DNA from: Kocuria rhizophila DC2201
GTDB lineage: Bacteria; Actinomycetota; Actinomycetes; Actinomycetales; Micrococcaceae
Reading direction: 5' to 3'
Assembly: GCF_000010285.1 (NCBI RefSeq)
Contig: NC_010617.1
Span: 2,604,001-2,668,000 of the forward strand
Length of the DNA stretch: 64,000 nucleotides
Positions 28,651-37,784 of the stretch are shown here, piece by piece. The position numbers and the translations under genes are program-made. Each line of letters opens with the position of its first letter. Positions within the stretch are counted from its first letter, which is position 1. The notes below the pieces were generated by a model. It saw nothing but the letters and a program-made list of their open reading frames with translations. It made no database searches and was not told the DNA's origin.

Positions 28651-29907
28651 ATGCCAGAAGTGATTTTCCCGCTGGACTCCACCAAGCCCTTCACCGAGCA
28701 GAAGCTGACCGGTCACAACCGCTGGCACCCGGAGATCCCGCCCGTCGCCACGCTCAAGCGCGGCGAGAGCTACCGCATCGACTGCCGCGAGTGGTTCGAC
28801 GGCGCCATCAAGAACGACGACTCCGCGGACGACATCCGGGACGCCCCGCTGAACCGGGTGCACGCACTGTCCGGGCCGTTCCGGATCGAGGGCGCGGAGC
28901 CCGGCGACCTGCTGATCGTGGACATCCTGGACGTGGGTCCCATCCCGCAGGAGGAGGGCCCGCTGGCCGGTCAGGGCTGGGGCTACACGGGGATCTTCGC
29001 GCAGAAGAACGGCGGCAGCTTCCTGGTGGACCAGTTCCCGGACGCCTACAAGGCCGTGTGGGACTTCCGCGGCGGCGAGTGCACGTCCCGGCACATCCCC
29101 GGCGTGAAGTTCACGGGCATGGTCCACCCCGGTCTCATGGGCACCGCGCCGTCCTCCGAGCTGCTGAAAACGTGGAACAAGCGCGAGGGCGATCTGATCG
29201 CCACCGATCCGCAGCGCGTGCCCCCGCTGGCTCTGCCACCCGAACCCGACGCCGCGATCCTGGGTTCGCTGACCGGCGCAGACTTCGACCGCGTGGCCGG
29301 CGAGGGCGCCCGCACGGCTCCCCCGCGCGAGAACGGCGGCAACCAGGACATCAAGAACTTCACCAAGGGCTCGCGCGTGTTCTACCCGGTGTACGTGTCC
29401 GGGGCGAACCTCTCCATGGGGGACCTGCACTTCTCCCAGGGGGACGGTGAGATCACGTTCTGCGGCGGCATCGAGATGGGCGGTTTCATCGACATCCACG
29501 TGGACGTGATCAAGGGCGGCATGGACACCTACGGCGTAAGCGAGAACGCCATCTTCATGCCCGGGCGCAACGGTCCCGTGTACTCGGAGTGGCTGGCGTT
29601 CTCGGGCACGTCCGTGACGCTCGACGGCGAGCAGCGTTACCTGGACTCGCACCTGTCCTACCAGCGCGCGATCCTGCACGCGATCGACTACCTCGCCAAG
29701 TTCGGCTGGTCCAAGGAGCAGGCGTACCTGCTGCTGGGCGCCGCGCCCATCGAGGGCCGCTTCTCCGGGGTGGTGGACATCCCCAACTCGTGCGCCACGG
29801 TGTACCTGCCCACGGAGATCTTCGACGTGGACATCCGTCCCTCCGCCAGCGGCCCCATGCAGGTGGACCCGGGCATGGGCGCCCCGCGTGCGATGAACCC
29901 AGGCTGA
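28651..29907 (+). CDS. fmdA: Formamidase
   Basis: A 418-residue FmdA/AmdA-family amidohydrolase that splits formamide to formate and ammonia. Signatures are MPEVIFPLDSTKPFTEQ at the N-terminus, NRVHALSGPFRIEGAEPGD, HPGLMGTAPSSELL, FSQGDGEITFCGGIEMGG (containing the conserved catalytic-region Cys), and VVDIPNSCATVYLPTEIFD. Start ATG 28651 has AAAGGT upstream. It directly follows the hut genes, so it can recycle the formamide made by HutG; this link is inference but chemically direct. Confidence 0.94.
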   Translation: MPEVIFPLDSTKPFTEQKLTGHNRWHPEIPPVATLKRGESYRIDCREWFDGAIKNDDSADDIRDAPLNRVHALSGPFRIEGAEPGDLLIVDILDVGPIPQEEGPLAGQGWGYTGIFAQKNGGSFLVDQFPDAYKAVWDFRGGECTSRHIPGVKFTGMVHPGLMGTAPSSELLKTWNKREGDLIATDPQRVPPLALPPEPDAAILGSLTGADFDRVAGEGARTAPPRENGGNQDIKNFTKGSRVFYPVYVSGANLSMGDLHFSQGDGEITFCGGIEMGGFIDIHVDVIKGGMDTYGVSENAIFMPGRNGPVYSEWLAFSGTSVTLDGEQRYLDSHLSYQRAILHAIDYLAKFGWSKEQAYLLLGAAPIEGRFSGVVDIPNSCATVYLPTEIFDVDIRPSASGPMQVDPGMGAPRAMNPG

Positions 29908-29927
29908 TTCCGCCACGGCCCCGCGCG

Positions 29928-29938
29928 GACGACGCCGC
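29928..29938. repeat. Dispersed GACGACGCCGC repeat, core copy
   Basis: Exact core followed by T and GGG, 21 bp after the formamidase stop, in the gap between convergent genes. Confidence 0.6.
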
Positions 29939-29957
29939 TGGGTTGCCTCTCGCAGGT

Positions 29958-30009
29958 GAGTGCAGTTCCGCCTCGGGAACCTAAGTTTCCCGCCGGTGGA
30001 AGTGCACTC
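29958..30009. terminator. Long imperfect hairpin between convergent genes
   Basis: GAGTGCAGTTCCGCC...CGGGAA pairs with TTTCCCG...GGTGGAAGTGCACTC with a few mismatches. It ends 23 bp before the stop of the minus-strand hydrolase and 51 bp after the formamidase, so it probably serves both. Confidence 0.55.
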
Positions 30010-30031
30010 GTATGTCTAATGGGAGACCCCC

Positions 30032-30910
30032 TCAGTTTTGTGCAGCGGCCGCCAGGTGCTCCTGGATCTCCGCCAGCACCTCGTCCGGGCGCTCTTCCAC
30101 CATGAAGTGCCCGGTGGGAACCGCCCGACCGGTGATCCGCGGCAGCCACGGCCGCCACGCCTCCAGCGGATCCGTCTGGGCACCCACCACGCCGTCGTCG
30201 CCCCAGAGCAGCAGGGCGGGGAGGTTGCGGGAGGTGCCGCGGTCGGCGTCATCGTGCTCCCGGTCCACCCCGGCGGCCGCGGCGTAGTCCGCGCACCACG
30301 CGGCCACCACCGACGGGTTCTGGGCGGCGGCCTCGTAGGCAGCGAGCGCCTCGGGGTCGAACGTGTCCAGGGAACCGGGAGTGCCACTGAGTCCCCCGAG
30401 GGCCGCGTGCAGGAACGTGAGGGGCCCGGCGCTGATGAGCCCCTGCGGCATGGGTGCTGGCTGGGCCAGGAACAGCCAGTGGTAGTACCGGATGGCCAGC
30501 CAGTCGTCCATGAGCTCCCACACGGTGGGGGTGGGGAGGATGTCCAGCAGCGCCACGGAGCGCACGGCGTCCGGGGCGTCCAGAGTCATGCGGTGGGCGG
30601 TGCGGGCGCCGCGGTCGTGGGCCACCACGTGGAAGGACTCGTGGCCCAGGTGGCGCATCACGGCCACCATGTCCGCGGCCATGGCCCGGAAGCTGAAGTC
30701 CTCACTGTCTGCGGTGGATTCTCCGTAGCCGCGCAGGTCCGCGACGACCATGCGGTGGTCCCGCGCGAGGGCCGGACCCAGGCGGTGCCACATGGCGTGG
30801 GTCTGCGGGAAGCCGTGCAGCAGCAGGAGCGGCTCGCCCCGCCCGCCGGTCCGCACGTGGATGGTCGCCCCGGGGACCGGGATGCGGTGGGTCTCGAAGT
30901 TCTCGAACAT
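30032..30910 (-). CDS. Alpha/beta hydrolase, haloacetate dehalogenase-like
   Basis: A 292-residue alpha/beta hydrolase. The nucleophile elbow AHDRGARTAHR has the Asp, Arg and Arg of fluoroacetate dehalogenases (DRGAR). The cap contains YYHWLFLAQPAPMPQGLI, which includes the halide-stabilising His-Trp pair. The C-terminal His lies in TGHFMVEERPDEV. These match haloacetate dehalogenases, which replace the halogen of fluoro- or chloroacetate with hydroxyl; an epoxide hydrolase role is the alternative. ATG 30908-30910 is chosen since MFENFETHRIPVPGATIH is the family N-terminus. It stands alone. Confidence 0.85.
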   Translation of the reverse strand: MFENFETHRIPVPGATIHVRTGGRGEPLLLLHGFPQTHAMWHRLGPALARDHRMVVADLRGYGESTADSEDFSFRAMAADMVAVMRHLGHESFHVVAHDRGARTAHRMTLDAPDAVRSVALLDILPTPTVWELMDDWLAIRYYHWLFLAQPAPMPQGLISAGPLTFLHAALGGLSGTPGSLDTFDPEALAAYEAAAQNPSVVAAWCADYAAAAGVDREHDDADRGTSRNLPALLLWGDDGVVGAQTDPLEAWRPWLPRITGRAVPTGHFMVEERPDEVLAEIQEHLAAAAQN

Positions 30911-31003
30911 GGGGCCATTGTGCGCGCCCCGGGGACCGCCGGGCGCTTCAGGCCCCTGGGAGGCGCCCCAAGCGCCTGCTCCCGCGACTCGTAAACTTGC
31001 CCC

Positions 31004-33442
31004 ATGCGCGGACAGGTGACTGAAGTTCTCAAGGTGTACGGGATGCAGGAGCGGCAGCTGGTGATCCCCGTGTACCAGCGCAACTACGACTGGGGGCTGA
31101 AACAGTGCCAGCAGCTGCTGGAAGACCTCGTCAACGTCATCCAGCAAGGCCGGCCCAAGCATTTCTTCGGGGCCGTGGTGGGCCAGCCGGAGGGTTCATG
31201 GCGGTGGGTGGTGATCGACGGTCAGCAACGACTCACCACGGTCAGTCTGCTCATGCTGGCCCTTGCGGACCTCCTGGACGAGGGCACCCTCGAGTCGCGC
31301 GATCCAGGACTCGCCCACAGGATTCGCACCAGCTTCCTGCTGCTCAACGAGCAGCAGGACACACCCCGGTTCAAGCTCAAGCCCGTCAAGCATGATGCGG
31401 ACGCCTACGCCTTGCTGTTCAGGTCTGACTCGGATCACATCGACACGTCCTCGGTGACCGCCAACTACCGTTTCTTCAAGGATCAGATCCCCCGACTGCC
31501 CATCGATGGGGACGACCTGTGGGCCGCGGTAGAGCGCCTCGAGGTCATGCATCTGGACCTGGAGCAGCACGACGATGCACAGCGCATCTTCGAATCGCTC
31601 AACTCCACGGGGCTGGCTCTGAGCGAAGCGGACAAGGTGCGGAACCTGGTTCTGATGGGCCTGGACGTCCACGAGCAGGAACGCGTCTACACCGACTACT
31701 GGAACCGTATTGAGGTCAACGTCGGCTATGACACCGGGGCATTCCTGCGCTGGTACCTGGTGACTCGCACCTCGCGCATCCCCCGCCAGGACCAGGTTTA
31801 CGAGTCCTTCAAGAAGTACATCACCGAGACGGGGCTTCGAGGCGCTGAGCTGCTGGACGGGGTCCGGAAGTACTCCACCTACTACCGCCAGATCCGCACC
31901 GCCACCACCGGAAGCTCAAAGATCGACCTGCGTCTTCGCCGGCTCAACCTCTTGAAGACCGATGTCGTGCTCCCCCTGCTCATGCCCCTCTTCGAGTCGC
32001 GGGAGACCGGCGAGATCACGGACCTCGATCTTGCCGAGTGCATCCGCACCGTGGAGTCGTATATTTTCCGTCGCTACATTGCAGAAGTTCCGACGAATGC
32101 GCTGAACAAGGTGTTTGCCACGGTCTACAGGGACGTGAAGCGCATCCGCCCCGAAAACCGTTCCTTCGCCGAAGTCCTGGGGTACTCGCTGCGGAAGCGC
32201 TCCGGCTCCGGAGCCTTCCCCGATGACGCTGAGTTCATCAGCAGTCTTGAGGTGAAGAACCTGTACAACTTCAAGGGCGAGCGTCGGAAGTACCTGTTCG
32301 AGTGCTTGGAGAACCTGGATTCCAACGACACCAGAGACATCGCCAACGGCATTGAGGACGGGTCTCTCACCATTGAGCACGTCATGCCGCAGACGCTCAC
32401 GCAGGCATGGCACGACGAACTGGGTGATGAGGCCCAGCGCATCCACGAGCAGTGGTTGAACCGGCTCGGCAACCTGACCGTGACCGGGTACAACTCCTCC
32501 TACTCGAACTCTTCGTACTCCACGAAACGCACCATGAAGCACGGATTCATGGAGTCCCCGTTCCGGTTGAACCTGGAGATGCGCAGCGCCGAACACTGGG
32601 GCGAGGACCAGCTGGCGGCACGGACCCGCCGTCTCTGCGCAGATGCGCTCACCTACTGGATCTATCCCGAGAGCGACTTCGAACCGGCCCGACCGCAGCT
32701 GCCCACGGAAGCACTGGGAACGGACACCAACTTCACGGGCAGGGCTGCTGTGTCCTTCACGTGGAACGAGCACCACGCCACGGTGGCCAACTGGCGGGAC
32801 CTGACGACCCGGGTATTCACGATCCTTCTGGTTGAGCACCGGGACGAGTTCCTCCAGTGGGCCCGGACCTCCGACTGGTTCCGCGTAGGCGCGGCCTACG
32901 ACCCGGACGAGAACGGCGTGTACCGCCTGGACGACAGCATCGGCTGGAACGCATCGTCGAGCACCTGGACAAAGGTCTCCCTGATGCGCAGGGTTTTTTC
33001 CCACCTGGAGCTGGACCCCGAAGAGCTGATCATCACCCTGCGTTCGGACGAGACCGCGGAGCGGGGACAGGAAACCGCAGAAACTGCCGAGGGCGAGAAC
33101 TTCCCCTACCTGGAAATCGTGAAGTTCCTGCCCCGCCTCGTTGAGCTCGAGGGCATGGCCACGGACGACCCCCTGGTGCAGGAAACGGTGGAGGAGTTCA
33201 TGCAGTCCTTCCACCCGTTTCGGGACGAGCAGCCACTCAAGACCCTGGGGACCAGCGTGCGGAAGTTCTGCGCCGATCCGGAACGACGCGCCGCCGCGAC
33301 TGCGGAGGAAACCATTGCCCTCATCTCCTCCAAGGTGGACGAGACGGAGCACGTGGATCCGGATGCCCTGGCCGAGGCAGCCGTGGGGGGCACCCTGTCC
33401 CTGTGGGTGGGGCGCCTGCGGGAAACGAGTCCCAGCACCTGA
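31004..33442 (+). CDS. GmrSD-type (DUF262/DUF1524) fused restriction nuclease, candidate phage defence
   Basis: An 812-residue protein. The N-terminal DUF262 (ParB-like nucleotidase) domain has IPVYQRNYDW (about 21-30) and VIDGQQRLTT (about 69-78), the conserved DGQQR motif. The DUF1524 HNH-like nuclease part has TIEHVMPQTL (about 456) and NRLGNLTVTGYNSSYSNSSY. A C-terminal region of about 250 residues (ATVANWRDLTTRVFTILLVE onward) resembles the extra domain of many DUF262 proteins. GmrSD and SspE relatives cut modified phage DNA or nick DNA. There is no ribosome site; a TAAACT box at 30992-30997 suggests a leaderless mRNA. It is followed after 66 bp by a helicase gene. Target modification is unknown. 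Confidence 0.87.
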   Translation: MRGQVTEVLKVYGMQERQLVIPVYQRNYDWGLKQCQQLLEDLVNVIQQGRPKHFFGAVVGQPEGSWRWVVIDGQQRLTTVSLLMLALADLLDEGTLESRDPGLAHRIRTSFLLLNEQQDTPRFKLKPVKHDADAYALLFRSDSDHIDTSSVTANYRFFKDQIPRLPIDGDDLWAAVERLEVMHLDLEQHDDAQRIFESLNSTGLALSEADKVRNLVLMGLDVHEQERVYTDYWNRIEVNVGYDTGAFLRWYLVTRTSRIPRQDQVYESFKKYITETGLRGAELLDGVRKYSTYYRQIRTATTGSSKIDLRLRRLNLLKTDVVLPLLMPLFESRETGEITDLDLAECIRTVESYIFRRYIAEVPTNALNKVFATVYRDVKRIRPENRSFAEVLGYSLRKRSGSGAFPDDAEFISSLEVKNLYNFKGERRKYLFECLENLDSNDTRDIANGIEDGSLTIEHVMPQTLTQAWHDELGDEAQRIHEQWLNRLGNLTVTGYNSSYSNSSYSTKRTMKHGFMESPFRLNLEMRSAEHWGEDQLAARTRRLCADALTYWIYPESDFEPARPQLPTEALGTDTNFTGRAAVSFTWNEHHATVANWRDLTTRVFTILLVEHRDEFLQWARTSDWFRVGAAYDPDENGVYRLDDSIGWNASSSTWTKVSLMRRVFSHLELDPEELIITLRSDETAERGQETAETAEGENFPYLEIVKFLPRLVELEGMATDDPLVQETVEEFMQSFHPFRDEQPLKTLGTSVRKFCADPERRAAATAEETIALISSKVDETEHVDPDALAEAAVGGTLSLWVGRLRETSPST

Positions 33443-33508
33443 GATCTCGGACCGTCTCCTTCCGAGGCGCGCCCCAGAAGTGGCCACCGGCTGAGGCAGG
33501 ATGGGGAA

Positions 33509-36500
33509 ATGGCGATGTCTCAGATGAGTCCCGCGCAGCAGCGCATTCTGGACTACTGGTGGATGCTGGAGCTGTTCAGTCCGCAGCCGCTCCCCAAACT
33601 GACGCCCCGGTCAACACGGCCCGAGGACCGGCAGGTCGTGGCCTGGACATCCGATGCGCCCCTCCCGTGGGATTCACTGCCCGAGCCTCGACCTATGGGA
33701 AATACCCCGCGGGAGTGGCGGCATACGGTCTATCTCGGTGTTTACAAGGTGGAGGACACCTACGAGGTCATGCACTGGGTGTTCGCGGACGATCCGGACG
33801 CCTACGACGAGCGCCCCGGCGGTCGGAGCGCCTGCGCGGGGGTTCTGGTGGGCCACGACGGAAAGCTGATCGGGGACACCGCCACGCTCTCGTCCTGTCT
33901 CTGGGCGGTGGGCCGCCTCCTCCACCCGGGCCCGCGGGATCCGTCGTGGATGTCCGGTTTTGAGGCGGCGCAGGAATCCTTCGTGGAAGCCCTCGACGAG
34001 CTGGGGGGCCGTCGTCTGGAGCAGGAGAACTCGCACGAGGTTCCCCGGCTGGGCGAGGCGTATCTGAACGACATTCTGCGGGCCGCACACGCCGGCGCCG
34101 GCGTCCAGGGCCGCGAGGATCTCGCCACCCACCAGATCGTCATCGAAAGTCGAGTGGTCGCCGTACGCCCGCACGACAGCGTCAGCGTCAGCGACATGGA
34201 CTTCCTCAACAGCTTCTACCTGCAGGATCTGGGCACCGTACGGCAGGCAGCGGCAGCGGGACGCAGCGGAACCGCCCTACTTGAGTACCTGACCGAGGAC
34301 GGGAAGGAGACGTCCGCTGGACGAGTGGACGTCATCCAGCACCCCGAGGCAGTCGATGCCCGGACCCGTGTGGACCAGCTGCCCTTGGGCCGCTGGCCTT
34401 CGAACCCCGAGCACCCGCTTGCCCTGAGCCAGCAGTTCGCGGTGAACCGCGCCCTCAACGACCTGCGCCAGAACCTCGGCGTCATGGGCGTCAACGGCCC
34501 GCCGGGCACCGGCAAGACCACGATGCTACGGGATGTGCTGGCGGGCAACGTGGTGGAACGAGCCCGCCGACTCGCAGCTCTCAACGATCCGTCCCGTGCC
34601 TTCACCGGATCAATGCACCGCTGGACGTCGGCGTCCGGGTACAGCAGATCGGTGCCGCAGCTCATTCCCGAGCTCACGGGGTTCGAGATGGTCGTGGCAT
34701 CGGCGAACAACGCCGCTGTGGAGAACGTGGCGGTCGAAATCCCTTCTGCGGATGCGATTTCTTCGCCGTGGGAGAAGTCTGCCGACTACTTCAAGGACAT
34801 TGCGACGGCGACTCTGCGGGCGGCCGCCGGAAAATCAGCAGCCGACGAGGCGGACACTCCAGGCTGGGGACTGGTGGCAGCCAGACTGGGCAAGAAGTCC
34901 AACCGCATGGCTTTCCAGAGCGCTCTCTGGTTCGACGAAAAAGCGTCGCGGGACCGATCCACCGGGTCCGACGGCGCTCCGTCCCACAGCGGCGGGAGGA
35001 CCTCGCCCCGGGTGGAGAGGGAGGGTCTCGACACCATTCTCAAGCACTGGGCCGAGGGCACCCGGCCGAAGCGCACCTGGGGAGAAGCCCAAGCAGTGTT
35101 CCAGCGTGCGCTGGAGCGCGTGGAGAACCTGATGGGGCAGCGCCAGGCCGCTGAAGGACGACGGGAAGAAGTCCAGTTACTGGTGCGTAAGATCGCCCGC
35201 CGGGAAGAACACCTGCGCACTCTCCGGGCGGAAGAAGGCCGGGCGCGCGAGATCCATCGCGCGCAGGTCCTGAGAGCCGGTGACCTGCAGAACGAGCTGG
35301 ACACCGCGGCCGCCGCCTACCAGCAGCACATGGGCGAGAAGCCAGGCATCCTGGAAACCATCTTCACCCTGGGCGCCGCGCCACGTGAGTGGCGAACGCA
35401 CCTGAGCCCGCTGAGCACGGCACTGGAGACCGCCCGGCAACGGTCCGCGTCCCACGTGGCCGAAATCGACCGCGTCCAGCGCCATCTGGCCAGTGTCCGG
35501 CAGGAGGCGGAGACAGCTGAACGGGATCTGGCAATGAAGACGTCGCGCAGGCGTTCCCTCGAGGCCCAGTGCGCCCAGGACCGCACGAGATACGGCAAGC
35601 ACCACCCGGATGCCCACGCGTCCGTCGAGGACCGGGAGTTGCACGCCCCGTGGCTCGACCACGATCTCAGCAAGGCGCATTCCGATCTCTTCCTCGCTGC
35701 CCTGCAGCTGCACCAGGACTTCATGGCCGCCACTGCCACCACCATGAGACAGGGACTGAGAGCAGCTTGCGAAGTGGTGGCGGGAGACCACCCGCGGAAA
35801 CTGGAGCGGGAGAAACTGCGCACCGCATGGCAGCTGTTCTTCCTGGTGGTGCCGCTGGTGTCATCAACCTTTGCGTCGCTGGGGCGAATGTTCGGTGACG
35901 TAGGCCCCGAAGCATTCGGGTGGCTCCTCATCGACGAGGCAGGACAGGCATGTCCCCAGTTCGCGGTGGGAGCCATCTGGCGCGCACAGCGCGTTCTCGC
36001 GGTCGGCGATCCCCTGCAGCTGCAGCCGGTGGTCACGATTCCCCCGAAATCGCGGCGAGACATCGCTGCGGCGTACGGCGTCTCTGCGACGTGGATACCG
36101 CCCCGCGCCTCCGTTCAGACCCTTGCCGACCGAATCTCTCCCTACGGCACCGTTCTTCCGCAGGGCGAGCAGGACGTGTGGGTCAGCGCCCCGCTCAAGG
36201 TGCACCGGCGCTGCGACGACCCCATGTTCTCCCTGTGCAACCGCATTGCCTACAACGGGATCATGGTGAACGGGGTTCCAAAGCCCCGCGCCAAGGACGC
36301 AGCCGTCGACCCCTTCGAGGACACGGGGACGGGGCCGGCAGTCGCGTGGAGCTACTGGGCGGATGAGCCCGCGACCACCCCCGGAACACACCTGCAGATG
36401 GGGCAGGTCAAGCGGCTGGAGAAGGCGCTTGAGTATCTGGACGAGAAGGGCGTGGACCCGTCACGAGTGATTGCCATATCCCCGTTCCGTGATGTGTCGA

Positions 36501-36769
36501 ACCATCTGCGGCAGCTCGTGGACCGCAAGAAGTATCCCGGTCTGCAGGCGGGCACGATCCACACGGCTCAGGGCCGAGAGGCGGATGTCGTCATCCTGGT
36601 TCTGGGAGGAGATCCCGCAAGCCCGGGGGCCAAGGCCTGGGCGGCGTCAACCGTGAATCTGGTGAACGTCGCGGCCAGCCGCGCCAGGCGCCGGCTGTAC
36701 GTCATTGGTGACCGTTCGGAGTGGTCCGGTCACCGATACTTCTCGGACCTGTCCGATGCCCTGAAGTGA
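33509..36769 (+). CDS. Upf1-like SF1 helicase with coiled-coil insertion, candidate defence partner
   Basis: A 1086-residue protein. Residues 1-300 have no domain I recognise (MSPAQQRILDYWWMLELFSP onward). Walker A is VNGPPGTGKTTMLRDV at about residues 329-344, followed by EMVVASANNAAVENVAVEI (motif Ia). A coiled-coil, charged insertion of about 470 residues then precedes motif II, LLIDEAGQACPQFAVG (about 805). Motif III is AVGDPLQLQPV; motifs V and VI are TIHTAQGREADVVILVLG and NVAASRARRRLYVIGD. DEAGQA is typical of Upf1/SMUBP2-type SF1B helicases acting on RNA or DNA. Same orientation and a 66 bp gap to the GmrSD gene suggest one functional unit. Confidence 0.88.
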   Translation: MAMSQMSPAQQRILDYWWMLELFSPQPLPKLTPRSTRPEDRQVVAWTSDAPLPWDSLPEPRPMGNTPREWRHTVYLGVYKVEDTYEVMHWVFADDPDAYDERPGGRSACAGVLVGHDGKLIGDTATLSSCLWAVGRLLHPGPRDPSWMSGFEAAQESFVEALDELGGRRLEQENSHEVPRLGEAYLNDILRAAHAGAGVQGREDLATHQIVIESRVVAVRPHDSVSVSDMDFLNSFYLQDLGTVRQAAAAGRSGTALLEYLTEDGKETSAGRVDVIQHPEAVDARTRVDQLPLGRWPSNPEHPLALSQQFAVNRALNDLRQNLGVMGVNGPPGTGKTTMLRDVLAGNVVERARRLAALNDPSRAFTGSMHRWTSASGYSRSVPQLIPELTGFEMVVASANNAAVENVAVEIPSADAISSPWEKSADYFKDIATATLRAAAGKSAADEADTPGWGLVAARLGKKSNRMAFQSALWFDEKASRDRSTGSDGAPSHSGGRTSPRVEREGLDTILKHWAEGTRPKRTWGEAQAVFQRALERVENLMGQRQAAEGRREEVQLLVRKIARREEHLRTLRAEEGRAREIHRAQVLRAGDLQNELDTAAAAYQQHMGEKPGILETIFTLGAAPREWRTHLSPLSTALETARQRSASHVAEIDRVQRHLASVRQEAETAERDLAMKTSRRRSLEAQCAQDRTRYGKHHPDAHASVEDRELHAPWLDHDLSKAHSDLFLAALQLHQDFMAATATTMRQGLRAACEVVAGDHPRKLEREKLRTAWQLFFLVVPLVSSTFASLGRMFGDVGPEAFGWLLIDEAGQACPQFAVGAIWRAQRVLAVGDPLQLQPVVTIPPKSRRDIAAAYGVSATWIPPRASVQTLADRISPYGTVLPQGEQDVWVSAPLKVHRRCDDPMFSLCNRIAYNGIMVNGVPKPRAKDAAVDPFEDTGTGPAVAWSYWADEPATTPGTHLQMGQVKRLEKALEYLDEKGVDPSRVIAISPFRDVSNHLRQLVDRKKYPGLQAGTIHTAQGREADVVILVLGGDPASPGAKAWAASTVNLVNVAASRARRRLYVIGDRSEWSGHRYFSDLSDALK

Positions 36770-36811
36770 GCATCTGAACGGTCCCGGAGGAGGGCCAAGG
36801 CCACCGCGTCC

Positions 36812-36866
36812 GAGGAGAGCTTCTGCCACCGAAAGGCGCGCTGTCGGTGGCAGAACTTCCCCTGAC
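36812..36866. repeat. Second copy of the hairpin repeat family
   Basis: TTCTGCCACCGA (36821-36832) pairs with TCGGTGGCAGAA (36844-36855) around an 11-base loop. Arms and outer flanks (GAGGAGAG, CGCGTC) match the hairpin at 28155-28215. It lies between the convergent helicase and DUF3349 genes and probably works as a terminator. Confidence 0.7.
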
Positions 36867-36951
36867 GCGTCAGGCGCCTGTTGCGGGGCACCGCCGCAGG
36901 GTAGAACCCGCCCTCCGCAGTTCGGCTCGGTCCCCACCCGCGGAGCCGCCC

Positions 36952-37515
36952 CTACTCCCCCTCGAACGGCCAGCCGTGGGCCTCGAGCATCGCGCGGATG
37001 CGTGCGAGCTCCTCGGGCTTGGGCTCGTCCTCCGTGGCGCGCTGGATGGCGGCGCGGGCGTCCGCCTCGGAGGGCGCCACCCCCTGCTCGCGGGCGTCGT
37101 GGGCGAGCTGGTCTGCGATCGCGGCCATGTCCTCGTCGTTGAGCTGCGGGCGCAGCACCGCGAGCACGGGCAGGTAGTCCTGGGCGGGCACCCCGTTGGG
37201 GTAGTCGGCGCGCAACCAGTTCATCACCCGGGCCACGTAGCCCGGCTGCCGGGGTGGTTCGTCCTGGCTCGCACCCGCGAGAGGCCACCCGGCGCGCGCG
37301 AGCTCCGCGGCGACGTCGCCCAGCTGTTCCGCGGAGGCCGCGGCGGGCCCCAGGAGGTCTCCCGCCGGGATGTCCAGGGTCTCGAGCAGCCGCTCGGTGC
37401 GGTGAGGGCCCACCGTGCGGGCCAGCAGCTCCGCGAGCGCCACGTGCTGCTCCGGGGGAACACCGTGGGGGTAGGCGGCGCGAATGTGGTCGAGTGCCGC
37501 ATCGAAGGTCATCAT
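36952..37515 (-). CDS. DUF3349 protein with duplicated domain
   Basis: A 187-residue cytoplasmic protein. DUF3349-like blocks occur twice: FDAALDHIRAAYPHGVPPEQ at the N-terminus and VARVMNWLRADYPNGVPAQD in the middle. Each is followed by a short helical bundle. The start ATG 37513-37515 overlaps the stop of the upstream membrane-protein gene (ATGA). DUF3349 proteins are small actinobacterial proteins of unknown function (Rv0543c type). The operon with a phosphate transporter is the only clue to its role. Confidence 0.82.
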   Translation of the reverse strand: MMTFDAALDHIRAAYPHGVPPEQHVALAELLARTVGPHRTERLLETLDIPAGDLLGPAAASAEQLGDVAAELARAGWPLAGASQDEPPRQPGYVARVMNWLRADYPNGVPAQDYLPVLAVLRPQLNDEDMAAIADQLAHDAREQGVAPSEADARAAIQRATEDEPKPEELARIRAMLEAHGWPFEGE

Positions 37516-37784
37516 CCGAACACCGAGATCCCTAGGTAGTGGTCCAAGCTCTTGCGGGTGATCCACAGGACCCCGATCACCACGGCAGCGAGCACGATCG
37601 CAAAGCAGAGTACCGCCCCGGCGAGCGCCAAGGGTTTGCGGCGGGCAACGCCGTCCGGGCCGGGCTCGGGGGTGGCCCGGCTCCACAGGGTGATGCCCAC
37701 CGTGAACAGCGCGGGCAGTCCCGCCCCGAAGCACAGCCCGGCGAGCAGCACGGCGAGGACAGATCGGGCCATCTCGACAATCAT
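37512..37784 (-). CDS. Small two-segment membrane protein in the phosphate-transport operon
   Basis: A 90-residue protein with two hydrophobic helices: SVLAVLLAGLCFGAGLPALF (about 8-27) and AGAVLCFAIVLAAVVIGVLW (about 54-73). A polar loop lies between them. Both ends overlap neighbours by ATGA (with the transporter upstream and DUF3349 downstream), so the three genes are co-translated. Its function is unknown; it may be an accessory subunit of the transporter. Confidence 0.78.
   Translation of the reverse strand: MIVEMARSVLAVLLAGLCFGAGLPALFTVGITLWSRATPEPGPDGVARRKPLALAGAVLCFAIVLAAVVIGVLWITRKSLDHYLGISVFG

Noticed and set aside
36952-37734. Longer 260-residue version of the DUF3349 gene
   Set aside because: The extra N-terminus is out-of-frame sequence of the overlapping membrane-protein gene; ATG at 37515 gives the conserved start.
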